Assembly: GCA_900291925.1 (NCBI GenBank)
Contig: UWYS01000004.1
Coordinates: 372,001-436,000, forward strand
Direction of reading: 5' to 3'
DNA length: 64,000 bases
From: Thecaphora thlaspeos
Lineage: Eukaryota > Basidiomycota > Ustilaginomycetes > Urocystidales > Glomosporiaceae
In this document: piece after piece, positions 10,794 through 23,500 of the stretch
Position numbering within the stretch: position 1 is the stretch's first letter
Layout of the letters: the number at the start of each line of letters is the position of its first letter
Made by a program: the position numbers and the translations under genes
Notes under the pieces: model-generated
What the model was told of the DNA's origin: nothing
Databases searched by the model: none
What the model saw: only the letters and a program-made list of their open reading frames with translations

Positions 10794-13059
10794 ATGGCAG
10801 AAAAGAGTGAGTACATCCCCTGCACAGCTGCTGGCGACACCCACACAGCCGGCCTGCTCACCCATCTGTGCCCCCGCGATTCCTCACCCATCCGCAGAGG
10901 CCGTAGAGGCGGCCGCCAAGCCGGTCAAGCCGACAAAGGCCGCTGCAAAGACCGACAAACCCACCACAAAGGCAGCAGTAGCAGCAGCATCCACCACTAC
11001 AAAGCCGAAGGCGGCAGCATCCGCAACGGCCGCAAAGGCCAACGGCGAGACCAAGGTCAAGGCAAAGACATCCACAAAGGCAAATGGTGACGCAAAGCAA
11101 AAGGCGGTCGCGGCGGCAGCGACCACCAAGGCCGCGACCACCAAGGCCAAGGCCGCACCTGCTGCCGATAAGAAGGCGGCTGCCAAGGCTGCACCCGCAA
11201 ACAAGGTTGCCACCGCCAAGAGCAAGAGCAAGGCGGCCGACAAGGTAGGAAAAGCGGAGGAGATGGAGGAAGCAGAGGCCGACGAGGTCAAGGCAGACAA
11301 GGCCGATGCCCCGGCAAAGAAGCGAGGCACGAAGAGGGCACAGCAAGACCTCTCCGACCTCGAGATGGAGGACGTCGCCACCGAGCTCCCCGACATCAAG
11401 TCGACCAAAAAAAGGACCACCACAAAAAGCCGCGCCTCGGTGGAGCCTTCGAGCGAGGCCGAGGAGGGCAAACCCATCGCAAAGCGGCCTCGACGGGGCA
11501 CCACGCCTCTGGCCGGCCCGCTCAACTCGCTTCCGCAGCCCATCGGCGCCGTTCACACCGCCGACGTGACCGAGGGCAACGCAGTCAAGGTCTCCAGTGG
11601 TCTGCTCCCCACTTCCGGCCGTGGCGAAGTGCTCCCTCGCAAGCTCTTCGTCTGGGGCTCGGGAGACTCTGGGCAGTTTGGCGTCGGCCCGCCCGAGGAC
11701 GATAAGCCGCACAAGCTCAACAAGCCCAAGCCGTTTGGCAACAAGGACATCTCGGTCCAGATTGACGATGGCGACTTCGGCCAGGGCGGCATCGAGGCTG
11801 TCATCGGAGGCGGCATGCATTCGGTCATCATCGACTCCAACGGCCGGATCCTTACCAGCGGCGCTGACGACTACGGAACGCTCGGCAGGCGGCACAGGGG
11901 CTCTGCCGACGACGCCGAGGAGAGCTACTACTCGTTTTCGCCTGTCGAAGGCATCTCGCCCACGGGACGCGGCATCGTCCCCGGCGAGGCCGGCGGCAAA
12001 GAGGGCGACGTCGAGAAATACCGAGCAGTGCGAGTCGCATCGGCGGACGCCGTCGGTGTTGTCCTCGATGAGCGCGGCAGGCTGCGGAGCTGGGGCTACT
12101 TCAAGGATGGCGAGGGACGGGTCTGCTTCGCTGATTCGGACGCCGACGGCTTCAATCGCGAGCAGTGGCACCCCATCCCGCTGCCGGGCATCGAGCAGGA
12201 GCAGTTCGCCCAGGTCGCCTGCGGCGAGAACCACGCGCTTGCCCTGACGCTCGACGGGCGCGTCTATTCGTGGGGCCTCAACACGTGCTACCAGCTGGGT
12301 CGCACGTTCAACCCGCGCAAGCTGACCGAAAAGTTCACCAAGGACGAGGCGCCCAAGGACTGCCACCTGACGCCGACGGTCATCACCGGGTTGGGCGAGT
12401 GCAGGCGTATCTTCTGCGGCCTCTCGAACGGCTTTGCAGTTGAGAAGAGCGGCAAGGTGGTCGGCTGGGGCCTTAACACCAAGGGCCAGAGCGGAACTGG
12501 CCTAAAGGCAGCTAAGATTTCGTCGCCGCACACGATCGCCGCGTTGGGCCCGACACGCCACAACGGCGCCCAGGTCGTCCAGATCGTCGGCGGCAATTTC
12601 CACACGGCCTTCCTCCTCTCGAACGGTCAGGTCTACATCTGCGGAGACAGCGACGAGGGCAAGCTGGGACTGCCGAGCTCGCACCCGGCGCTTGCGGGGA
12701 GCACTGCAGCCGAGCCCGTCGTAGTGCGCGAGCCGGTGCACGTACCCTTCCCCGACCCGCCTTCGTGGGCGCCGGCCGCGACCAAGACCGAGGAGGGCAA
12801 GACGAAGATTGTCGCGCTGAGCGCCGGTATGCGCTTCACGCTGGCGCTGGCGGCCGACGGTACGCTGTACTCGTGGGGCACGACGTCGGACGATGCGATG
12901 GGCCAGCCGTCCGAGGATGCGGGCGGCGACCAGAGCAAGGATACGCCGACGGCAATTGCGATGCCCGGCCAGGCTGGCGCGTGGCGCATCATGGCCGCCG
13001 CCACCGCGGGACAGCACTCGCTCGCGCTGGCCGTCAAGCCTCCGCAGGACGAGGACTGA
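10794..13059 (+). CDS. RCC1-type Ran guanine nucleotide exchange factor with long lysine/alanine-rich N-terminus
   Basis: Nuclear exchange factor loading GTP on Ran, needed for nuclear transport and mitosis (Pim1/Srm1 in yeasts). A 13-nt first exon (10794-10806), an intron 10807-10897 and a second exon 10898-13059 give 724 residues. The last ~480 residues form the seven-bladed RCC1 propeller, with blade motifs such as LFVWGSGDSGQFGVG, VACGENHALALTLDGRVYSW, GLNTKGQSGTG, NGQVYICGDSDEGKLG and DGTLYSWGTTSDDAMGQ. The first ~210 residues are unusual for the family: a low-complexity Lys/Ala/Thr tail like that of linker histone H1, followed by an acidic stretch and a basic KRPRRG-type nuclear signal. 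The identity of the propeller is clear; the role of the tail in chromatin binding is inference. Confidence 0.95.
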
Positions 13060-14229
13060 GCTAGCCCTACCCTGCCGCCGCGCGGGCAAGCCCTTGAGCG
13101 AGTGATCGCATCCCTTCACTGCCCTTTTGTGTGCTCGACCACCACTTGCACATGTTTATCTGTCGACGATGTAAGAACACGATCTCGTACGGAGCAATAT
13201 GAAGTCATAACATTGTCTTCCTGCCATCGTATCTGTCTGCACCTTGTCGGGTGAAGCTACAGTAGTAAAGACAGGGATCGACTGCGAAGGGTCAGAGACG
13301 AGACTGGGCCAACAGGTCGTCCGACGAAGCCGCGATACGCCGCCACCGGCAGACATCGCCCCGCTCGAGCCCTAGACAGTAGTGACGAGCCTTTGATCTT
13401 CGGCCCAAGCTTCCTTCTGTCGCTCCTGCGATGCGATGGAGCGACAAGAGTTGTCGACCTACGAATCGATCAGACGTCTGGCAGTTGAATAATTCTGCCG
13501 GGTGGCCGTCGGAGCGTTCCCGATGTAACCAGCTTCCGAGCCGGTCTTTGCCGCGGAATTTCACGAGCAAACCCTTGAGGCCCTTTTCAACCTGGATCGT
13601 GGTCATCGGCCATTCGAGAATGCCGGTACAGTACGGTGTTGATGTCAGAAGTTGTAGTTCGATGATGATGGCTTGCTTGCCCTCTGCCTGCTCTGCGCTG
13701 CTCTCTGCCTTGCGCTCGTGAGGGGATCGTCGTTGCAGACTACTGTACTTACCTACTTGCCAAGTAGCGAGGAGAGGGTCCTAGCCCGCTTGCGCATGCC
13801 TTTGCGTCGGCGTCATCCGGCTTCGCGGGGGAGTTGGGCCGCCTGTCGGGCTTTCTTGATGCCGCTGCCTGACGCCTGCTGGCTGGTGGGTGGCTGTCTG
13901 TGGTGGGGCTTTCGTTCGGCCCAACTCGCCTCGCCCAAAATCCTGACGGGGTGTCGGCCAGGAAACAAAGAGAGGGAAAAGAAAAAGTTTCGCAGCTGGT
14001 GTAGCCCTATCACACCTGACCCCTATCCGGCCCATCAGCGCGCCCGCTCTCCAAGCTTGATGGACTGAACGTACCGTCGAGCAACGCACGGCTATCGACA
14101 AGATCTTCTCCGATTGCAGAGGAATCCTCCCACCGCTACCAGTACAGTACCTCACTATAACAACCACCCATCGTCGGAGCACGTTGGCCTTTTCACTTCG
14201 CTTCCTTCCCCGCCCCGTCCCGCTCGTTG
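13060..14229. other. Intergenic region between RCC1 and GPD
   Basis: About 1.2 kb without a supportable gene. It contains four copies of the heptamer TACAGTA or its complement (13258, 13627, 13741, 14143), the last about 80 bp upstream of the GPD start. It should include the GPD promoter. Confidence 0.5.
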
Positions 14230-16287
14230 ATGCTTGCCAACCTCCCGATCCGATCTGCCCCATCAAGTTTCGCCGCACGGCCCCTTCTCACCAGCGCCAT
14301 CGCCTCCACCTTCCCGCTCCGGCCCATCCGACCGGCACACTCCTACTCCTTCGAGCTTATCCCGCACGGCGCCGTTGCTCCTTATCGTCGTCGTCCCTGT
14401 CTAGTCGCCAGCCGGATCCAGCCGACCCTCCTCCACTCGCACCCCACCCTCGCTGCCCCCCGGATCGCAAAGCGCACATTCACCGCTTCATCCACCACCA
14501 CCACTGTCTCTTGCCCCTCTTTTACCACCACCACCACCACAATCGTCGCCGCTCCATCGACGAAAGGCTCCCAGGACAGAGCGAACGCCATCTCCCGTTT
14601 CTACCTCACAGCACTCAGCAACATGTCGAGCTCCTCGTCCGCAGCAGCTTCTTCCTCTTTGTCGGCGTCCCCCGCTGCGGCAAAGAAGCAGAAGGTCGCC
14701 ATCATCGGATCCGGCAACTGGGGCAGCGCCATCGCAAGGATCGCCGGCATCAACACACTGAGGCATTCGGTCATCTTTGAAAAGGACGTCATGATGTATG
14801 TCTACGAGGAAGAGGTACGTCGCAGCTCTCCCTCTATGCCTGCGCCAAAGCGCCTCCGCAGCCATCCCGACTGCTTCCTTCTCGCCAGGCGGGCGAGGTC
14901 AGGTCATGAGCAGCGAGCGGCATATGGCTGATGCTAATCCTGCGGTACTTCTCTCCCCTTTTCCACGCTCCGCACAGATCAAGGGCAAGAAACTGACGCA
15001 GATCATCAACGAGACGCACGAAAACCCCAAGTATCTGCCCGGCGTCAAGCTGCCCACCAACGTCCGCGCCGTACCCTCGGCGACAGAGGCGGCGCAGAGC
15101 GCTCACCTGCTAGTCTTTGTGCTGCCGCATCAGGTGAGTGAATCGAAGACCAATGCGACAGTCTCGGCACCCACCTCGACTTGCCGGCGTGAAGGCTGAC
15201 CGATAAGCTGTTCGGTTCCTATTCCTTTCGCGCTGCCCCCCTATCACCAGTTCATCGCCTCGGTCTGCAAGGAGCTGAAGGGCAAGGTCGACCCATCAGC
15301 GCGGGCCATTTCCATGATCAAGGGCGTCGATGTGCGCGACGGCGACATCCGCATCTTTGCCGACGTTATCGAAGAGGCCCTCGGCGTAGACTGCTCGGCG
15401 CTCAGCGGAGCCAACATCGCCAACGAAGGTGAGTGGGCCGTCGTCCGAAACGCTCAGAGTTACTCGAGCTTCCCGTCTCTGACCCCTTCTTCCGTCCTAT
15501 TTGTTCTCTCTGTAACACCGATGCCCCAACAGTGGCCCAGGACAAGTTCTCAGAGACAACCATCGGTCACCGCGAAGGCGAGCGGGGACGCGAGTCGGCC
15601 GAACTCTTTTTCCACCTCTTTGACACGCCCACCTTCAAGGTCGGCATGATTGAGGACGTCGCCGGCGTCAGCCTCTGCGGAGCGCTCAAGAATGTTGTCG
15701 CCATCGCCGCGGGCTTCACAGACGGCCTCGGATGGGGTGACAACGCCAAGGGTGAGTTTAGAGCGCCAGTCTTGGCGCCAATAAATCGTAGCGTCAAGCT
15801 GAGGCGCGGAATGTTTTATTTCCACTCCTTTTTTAAACAGCGGCGGTGATGCGTATCGGTCTGATGGAGATGAAGCGATTCAGCGAGGAGTTCTTCAAGG
15901 GCGTCAAGCCGGAGACGTTCACAGAGACGAGCGCCGGTATTGCCGACCTTATCACGACCTGTAAGATCGCCTCAGCCCCTTCCAATCCCCTCTCCCCCAC
16001 TCGACCTCCTAACCCTCCTCCTTCCTCTCCCATCACCCCCCAACTCGACAGGCATGGGCGGACGCAACCGCAAATGCGCCGAAGCCTTCGTCAAGACCGG
16101 GAAACCGTTCGGCCAACTGGAAAAGGAACTGCTCAACGGTCAAAAACTCCAGGGCACAGAGACGTCCAAGGAGGTGCACGAATTCCTCAAAGCTAGGGGA
16201 AAGGTCGACGAATATCCACTCTTCCGTGCCGTCTACTCGATCGCCTACGAGGGCTTCGACGTACAGGACCTTACCAGCAAGCTCTGA
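14230..16287 (+). CDS. GPD1: NAD-dependent glycerol-3-phosphate dehydrogenase, with presequence-like N-terminal extension
   Basis: Reduces dihydroxyacetone phosphate to glycerol 3-phosphate using NADH, supplying glycerol for osmotic balance and phospholipid synthesis. Exons 14230-14814, 14978-15133, 15251-15428, 15533-15751, 15841-15960 and 16052-16287 give 497 residues. Motifs: nucleotide-binding [14 protein letters not shown], the substrate-domain stretch [20 protein letters not shown] (catalytic Lys in LKN) and [14 protein letters not shown]. Yeast Gpd1 has about 390 residues; the excess here is N-terminal. From the ATG at 14230 the first ~90 residues are rich in Arg, Ser and Ala with few acidic residues, like a mitochondrial presequence. 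A second in-frame Met ([12 protein letters not shown], near residue 132) would yield a normal-length cytosolic enzyme. Either or both starts may be used. Confidence 0.95.
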
Positions 16288-16572
16288 ACGACAGAGAGAG
16301 GAATCGCGCTCAACATACAAAGACAGAGATCGATCTACAATGAACCCTTTTCCCCCGGCGAACAGCACGAGATTAAGAGAAAGATAAAACCTCAGAACTT
16401 CCAACACTCGGTTTCGTCACGGTCCGACGGTGAAAGAGTTATCGTCATGTGTTTGAATTGTGCAGTCGCCAACACTGAACATGCTGTACTATTCAACCCC
16501 ACCAGACTTGGAAGAGAGAGCTTCTCATGCTGCTACACGTCGTCGTCGCCGCACCCGGCCCGCAGGGCTCCC

Positions 16573-18684
16573 TTACGAGCGACTGCTGGAAATGACACTG
16601 GCCCAGCCGGGTTCGTAATCGTCGTCGCTCGCGTCGAGGTCCGCGGCCGACAGGACGGTACCGGGCGGCGGCCGGCGCAACCGCTGTGACGAGCCGGCGG
16701 GTCCCTTGCTCTTCGACCTGCCCTCTGCCACCGCCTGTCTCGCCCTCTCGGCGGGCGAGAGGACCCTGCTCCCAGACGGAGAGGTTGTCGTCGACGAGGG
16801 ACCGGCCGTACCGCTGCCGTTGCCGTTACCTTTGCCCGTTGGTGTTTCCGGCGTCGAGGGACGGCCGTTGGACGGACTGTCGAGCGACGAAGAGTTTATC
16901 TTGCCCGAGGCCGGGCTGGAGAAGGTGGCTCGATCGGTCGAGGCCGTGATGGTGTTGTTGCTGATGAACTTCAACATGGCGGACGGTAGGCTGAGGCCGG
17001 CGTCTGGTGTCTCGACGGCGCTGTTGTCGCTCGTGGTGCTGTCGACGGCGACCATCGAAGCGCCGACGCCCGTCAGACCTTCGTCCTCTGACGTCGCGGA
17101 GAGGCTACCACGGCCAGCCTTCGCCTCAGCCACCTCGTCTCGCGGGACCAGGAGGCCCGCGCCCATCACTTTGTGGGCATTTGGGTCGGCCGGATCCGCC
17201 TTTCTGGAGGCCGTGCGTTCCACCTGCGCCCGTTGCGGGAGGTCTCCGGGCGCTCTCGGATCACCCGCGCCCCTCGCCTTTGAGACGGCGAGGGTGTCGA
17301 GCTCAGCGTCGGGTTTGCCGTACCCTTGCACCCAGGGCTCTTCGTCGCTCTTGCCAGGAGTGGATGAGGCTTCGGCGACCTCGTTGGAGTCGAGCGCTTT
17401 CGGCACCTGACCGGCGGGCCCGCTGCGAGGCTGCAGCACCCAGGGCTCGGCGGCGTCGGCGGAGAGGGGCCTGTCGTCGAGCGCCTCGATCTCTTCCAGC
17501 TCCAGATCCCGGACCTTCCGCCTCAGCTTCTCCACATCCTCTGGCGACTTGCCGTGTACGCCAATCTCTATCGATGTGTCTGGCGTCGAATGTCCGAGGC
17601 CGAGCTGGCCATTGCCCAGCTTCTTGGGCGTTTCGGGCACCGTCGAGGGCGTGGTCGGGAACTCGGGAATCTGGAGGAAGGGGAATCCATATGACACAGC
17701 AGGCGCTCTGTCAGCAAGCAATTCACTTTAGGAACCACCGCAGGCTCAATGCGTCGTCGTTCTTGGGGCTGTTGACTTACGATCGGGAAGGGTCCATCGC
17801 TGGAAGTGGGAAGACCATCTCGCGCTGCTCTTGCCTTGGCGGGGTCGATCTCGGTCGCAGGAGGGTCTGGAAGCTGCGGGAGCGGGACGCTGCCATCGGT
17901 TCCCGGCGCAAGAGGCCGAGCAGAGTCGACCGGTGTCGTCACGTCAGAGTCCGGCTTGTTCCTTCCCGTCAGAAGAATGTCCGGCCTCCTGTCCGCAAGG
18001 TCGGCAAAGGCGTCTCGTCCGGAGTCGGGCATGGCTTCGGCTGACGCTGATGCGACCCGGAGACAGATGGTAGAAGCAACCAAGCGTTCGTCAGCATGAA
18101 AGCGGACAGAAGGATCGATACGGCAACAGGAATCCTGTAAGCTCACCTCCTCTGTGCATGCTGCTGGAGCTCAAGCCATTGAGAGGTCGAGCAGATTGGT
18201 ATCCGCTGTTTAGGTAGCCGTTGGGACTAGTACCGAACGCGCCGCCGGTAAGCTGGGGTCTCATTGGTGCGGTTGCGGGGTCTCCCCAGCCGCCTCCTGA
18301 CCCTCCGCCGAGCCAGACGCCGCCGGTCATCTGCGGTCGTAGCACGCCCTCTCCCCACGCTCCCGAACCCTTGGAGGTGGAGCCCGGGTAGCCGCGTCGT
18401 GCTCCGCCAAGCAGCTCGGGGTTTGGTGCCCCCACGCCAAAGGCGCTCCTCGGTACCAACGGCCTCTCGTCGTTTCCCTGGAACTTTGCGATGCGGTCTC
18501 GGACCGCATTGGCTGCTGTGTTGCCGCCCAGCCGCGAAGGACTGTCTCCTGGGCTGAGGCGTCCGGACGACGAGCTGTACGATGTGTCGGGCGATAGGCC
18601 GCCGGATCGAGAAGGGACAGGATTCGACGTCTTTCGCTGTAGTGCTGCAATCCTCTCTGACAGGGTGGTGCCCGTCTTTGGCAT
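16573..18684 (-). CDS. Intrinsically disordered Ser/Pro-rich protein, function unknown
   Basis: Exons 18684-18147, 18046-17781 and 17670-16573 give 633 residues; the second exon could start six bases later (18040) because a second acceptor is also in phase. The start is the Met of MPKTGTTLSERIAALQRKT, which looks like a short amphipathic helix. A second helix-like motif, VRDRIAKFQGNDERPLVPRS, is followed by a Gly-rich section with FGVGAPNPELLGG, and then a long region rich in Ser, Pro, Thr and acidic residues. A short charged stretch (EDVEKLRRKVRDLELEEIE) may form a coiled coil. The C-terminus contains AERARQAVAEGRS and ends in an acidic DASDDDYEPGWASV segment. I recognise no enzymatic domain. 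Similar RIAKF-type motifs occur in uncharacterised, possibly cytoskeletal, basidiomycete proteins, but I cannot assign a role. Confidence 0.75.
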
Positions 18685-20544
18685 TGTGGAAGGTCGTTCG
18701 CCGGACCTGGAGGTAGGTGGGCATATGCGCGGTCGGAGGCTCAGTGTTAGGCTATCCTCCCTGCTGCTGCTCGGTGGAGTGGGTGGAGAAGTGAGTCGGT
18801 CTGACCGAGGACACTCACATGGTTCAAAGAAGTGCGCCCCACCTGATGCTAGCGTGCGATGGAGAGCAAAAGGACGGCTGTGGTCGCAGCAATGCTTGTG
18901 GAAATGGCTCTTTGCAGGATCCTGGAGCTGGGCTGGATGCGGTGTCAGTTGGTGGCAAATGTGGTGCCAAGCTGCTCTGATACACTGACAGGGGTGCGGA
19001 GATGAGAGATTGATCCCCTTGCTGTACTGGCGGATGGCGGTTGGCGATTGGCGGTGGTGATGGGTGGATGGTGGGAGCAGACAAAGAAGAAGTGGGGTGA
19101 AGAGGGTGGTCCGGGCGCGGCGGTCGGCCTGTGGTAGCGAGGGTCGAGAAGCCTTGAATGGGCTGAGCGGCTGAAAGAAAGGCCAGTGTACACAGCAGGA
19201 GCGGTCGGAAGGGGGATGAAGAAGCATGCGATGACGACGGGATGGTGAACGTGGGCGAGCTGGTCCGTAAGGGTGGGGTGAAGCGAGGCAAGGCGAGGAG
19301 GCTACTGAGTAGAGGGGCTGTGCCAAAGGGCGGACGGCGGCGAGGAAATGACGAGGACAGCGAGGAGTTTCTCTGCCTCTTTTTCTGAAAGCACACACAC
19401 ACACGGGCGCCTCGCTCGGCGACTTCGCCTCCGCTGCTCGGGCTCGTCTGCCCGGCCGGGCCTGCCTCTAATGCGCTGCGAGCAAATACAGTACGCACGC
19501 AGGCAGCCCCGTCCATACACGGACGCTGTTGCAGCACTCTACCTCTTACCTCTATGCTCTTCGATTTCTCGTCCTTTCGTTCTTCCAGCCTCCCTGCTTG
19601 CCTTCCCAGCTTTTTTCTTCCAGCAGCAAAGCGTCTCGAATGACGATGCGACGATGGCTGTCTAGAGAGGGAGTGAGGTGACGGACGACGGTGTGAGGCA
19701 GCCTTGGGCCGCAATGCGGGAGCGCCGATGAGGCCCGGTCGACGCCGAGTGGCGAGCCCCCCGAACAGGCCGGAAGAGCAAGACACCCTGACCCTGCCTG
19801 CGCCCACCGCATCAGAACTTCAAAAAATGGTGCTGGTGGTCCGTGTTCGGTGCGGTCTGGGCTGGGCCCTGAGCCTGTTCACTCGGGCGAGACGCGTTGG
19901 CATCTCGACGGGGAACACGCCTTGGTAAGAAGGCGAGGTCTCGTGTTTACTCGCGCGAGAGAAGATGCTTGTGCACGGACCTTTGGCTGGCCTGCACGCG
20001 GGCGGTCGGGGAGCTGCGAGCGGTGCAACAGGCAGCCCGACATCCGCAAACGCCTCTCTGCGTCTGCTGCTCTGAACAGGCTGCACGCCGTGACAGCAAG
20101 CCAGCGAACAGTACGGGTCTGGTGGCCCAAGAGCCCGGGCCAACATCAGAAGAACGCTTTCGCCCGCCATCCCTTTCCATCAGCCACCACCTGCGACCAC
20201 CAGCGCCGCCACATACTCCCTTCTGCCACATCAGCCGCGCATCACAGCATCACATCAGACGCCGAGGTGACCACATCAGCTTTACCACCTGTCGAAGCCG
20301 GCGGCCAACGTTCTCCATCTCGCGCGCTTTCACCCCTCCGTCGCATCGGCATCGCTCTGCGCTAGAGACCCAGGCATCGTCCTTCCCCTGTTTCTCCGGC
20401 CTCGCGACGGGCGTACGACGGCTGCACCCACAAGCGTAACTCTCGCAGCCTCTTTGGTCGCCAGGGGTGAGCCTACGCGCCCGGCCTGGAGGTCCACGCG
20501 ATACGCACTCGCATTGCCGCAGCCGAACCGCTTCCTCGTCAGTA
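18685..20544. promoter_or_regulatory. Divergent intergenic region upstream of the disordered protein and Sec2 genes
   Basis: About 1.9 kb between divergent start codons. It contains a CA microsatellite near 19391-19404 and long pyrimidine-rich 5' UTR-like stretches. Several long open frames on both strands are Ser/Pro/Arg-rich with no family motif and were rejected as genes. 5' UTR introns are likely but not resolvable. Confidence 0.45.
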
Positions 20545-23500
20545 ATGTCGGACGACAAGCAGGCTCACAGAGGCTCCGCCGTCAGCCTCGATCCACCAGA
20601 GATACCCGAGTCGCAGCTCACCAGGATGGATCCCGACTCGATCCTCGCAGACGAAGCCGATCCCGAAGGTCTGCTCGGGAATGACTCCGAGTCCGAGGCC
20701 GGCGGGGCCGGCGGCGGCCCGGACAGGGGCAGCAAGGATCTCACCACTGGTCGAGCCTCGTCGAAGCGCACATCGGCCGCCTCGGCCATCTTCTCCAATG
20801 AACTTGAAAAGGACGACGACACGCACCATACCAAGCCGCCAAAGACGCCCGAGATTGGCACGCAGGGTATCGATGGCTTCCCCGCCGCCCTCGAGACGCC
20901 CTGGCAGGCATCCTTCCGCCCGCAGCCCGACGCCGCTTCTGCAAACAAGGTCGAGCAGCTCGGGGAACAGGTCAAGGATCTCACCAACCAACTGACCGAC
21001 CTCAATGGCAAGCTCGTCCAGTCCTTTGAGCGCATCTCGGACCTCGAAGACGACCTATCCGATTCGCAGGAGAGGGTCAAGGCCATGTCGGCAAAGATTG
21101 ACGAGCTGGAAAAGGAGCGACAGGAGCACCTCGCCGCGCTCAACACGGGCCTTTTGGTCGAAAAGGCGCACGTTAGCTCCGAGATGCAGAGGATGATGGA
21201 TCGGGTCATCGAGGAGACCGCGCAGAGGGGCAAGGCCGAGAGCGACAAGGAGCGGATCGAGTCGGAGCTTGACGAGCTCAGCTCAAGCCTCTTCAACGAA
21301 GCCAACAAGATGGTCGCCGTGGAGCGACTGGCGCGTGCGCGGGCTGAGGAGAAGACCAGGCAGATGGAGGTGACACTCAAGGACACCGAAGGCATCATGC
21401 TCGACCAGCAGAAGGTTTTGGTCGACCTGCAGCGGCAGGTCGAGGAAAAGAGCGGCATGCGGGGCGAAAAGGGCGACGATAGGCTGTCGATTATTTCCAG
21501 GGACAGCGATGCCGCCAGCACGCACCGGCTCAAGGCGTCCGCGCTGGTCCGGTCCGCCTCGCAGAGGACCTCGAACCAGGTGAGACACATGGTGCTTGGC
21601 ACACCACTGACCGCCGAGGCCCGCGTGCTGGTCAACATTGTCCCATACCAGGAGTTCCGAGCGTTTGTTGCGCACTTAAGGAAGCTCCGCAAGCAGCTGT
21701 CGCCGTTCTACAACTACCCGCTGCCCGGCGCCAGCGGCGGCGAGGCCGTCACCAGCCCGAGCCACGGGTCCCCGAGGAGGCCGTCGTCGCCAGCGCACAG
21801 CCAGGTCGGCGTCTCGCAGACGTCGATGGTCACCTACACCGGCGTCACCGCATATAGCCAAGGCTACAGCAACTCGTCGAACTCCGGTTCGCCTTTTGCT
21901 GCGACGGGCCTCAGCAGACATCGTGACTACCCGCAACTGCCCTCGACCGTCGAGAACATGGTCTATCTGCCGTCGCAATTGTCGCTGCCCTTCATCAAAC
22001 GCTCGCAAGAGGAGGACGTGGACCCCTGCCTGCGGCTGGACTTTGCGCCTGGGCTCAACTGGCTGTCGAGGCGCCAGGCCAACACAGCGATTCTCGAGGG
22101 CAACCTGGTGATCGAGCCCATCTTCCCTGGAGGGAAGCCGCCGGATGAAGAGGCCCTGCGACGCGAGCACGTGCACCTCCCGCCGGCCGCGTGCGCTCTC
22201 TGCGGCATCCCGATCATCAATGTGCCGCTCCCCGGCGGCAGTGCGACCGGAACGATCAGCGCGGATCAGAACGGACAGAAGTCTTTGGTGCCTAGCAGCA
22301 TCGCCACCGCCACCACCAGCTGGGCCAGCTCTGCGGCCAACTCGCTTCGCGAGGTCACCGGGACCAGTGTTGGCCGCGATCCGAGCGGCACGCTGAGCAC
22401 CAAGAGCTCCCGCCCCAGCCTCTTCAGCTCCTTCCGGCGGTCTGCCGCTGGCAACAGCAAGTCGTCCAGTACAGGGTCCATCTCCCTGGAGCCCGACTCG
22501 CCCATCGGTCACAGCAGCAGCAGCAGTAGCAAGCCGCCGCCGCAATCGAACGGCGATGAGTCCGCCGCCCCGGCCCTGGAGGTGAGCACAAGCAGTACGG
22601 TTGCGTTTTGCCCCTAGTCCGACCTGTTGTGTCGGCTATACACTTCCTCGCTAACGACGTCAGATCTGGTCATGTCCCGTCCCTGCCGCCGCGCACCCCC
22701 AGCCGTCACCGATGGACGCGATGCTACCAGTCCCCACGCATATCTTCCGCATCCAAGAGGGCGCCACCAACCGCTACCTTCTGTGCCCACACCACTGTCT
22801 GTCGAGGATGCGCGCCGCTTGCCAGTTCTGGGGCTTCATCCGTACCATGGAGAGATCCGTCGTTCTCGAGGGCAAGTTTGCGACCGAGGTGCCGAAGCCT
22901 GCCGCGGAGGAACCGGTGCGGGCGTCGAAGGCGACATCGGCCGCTGCGGCAGCAAGCGCGCCGGCCGTGCCGAGGGAGGAAGCAGTCGTCCCGGCCGAGC
23001 CTACAGCGATGGTCGACGCGCCGGCTCAGGTCTCTGCGTCTCTCGAGGCTGCCGCTTCAGAGGCCAAGGCGGACGGAGCGGAAGCAGATGCCAATGGGGA
23101 AGTGCATGATGAGCCGAAGAAGGATGTCAGTGATGAGGCCGTCGAGGCGAGCTACACCACTGCGACCAACGACGGAAACCCATCGCAGGTCCACGGTGAG
23201 AGGAAGGACAAAGAGGCGAAGGTGCCGCCGGCCACTACCTCACAGGATGCTGCCGACTCGGACGAAGAAGGCGGTTTCGCGGATGCGATCTCGTCGCCGA
23301 AGACGAAGGCCAAGGAAGTGGCCGACGACGCTATGGCGACGGCGAACGCAAAGGAGGACGAAGAAGAAGAAGAGGATGAGACGGAGACGCCCCTTGCGAG
23401 TTCGGCCGCCGACCTGAAAGAAGGATCGGGCACGGCAACGGCCAAAGAGGCATCGACGGCGGATGCTGCCGCAGCACCATCAGAAGCTTCAGATGACGCA

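Noticed and set aside
10858..12366. 502-codon open frame antisense to RCC1
   Set aside because: A shadow of the RCC1 exon: Leu/Arg/Gly composition with no domain, while the plus strand has the propeller motifs.
18824..19807. 327-codon open frame on the minus strand upstream of the disordered-protein gene
   Set aside because: Arg/Ser/Pro-rich, no motif, and lies in the divergent promoter/5' UTR interval; typical of chance open frames in GC-rich DNA.
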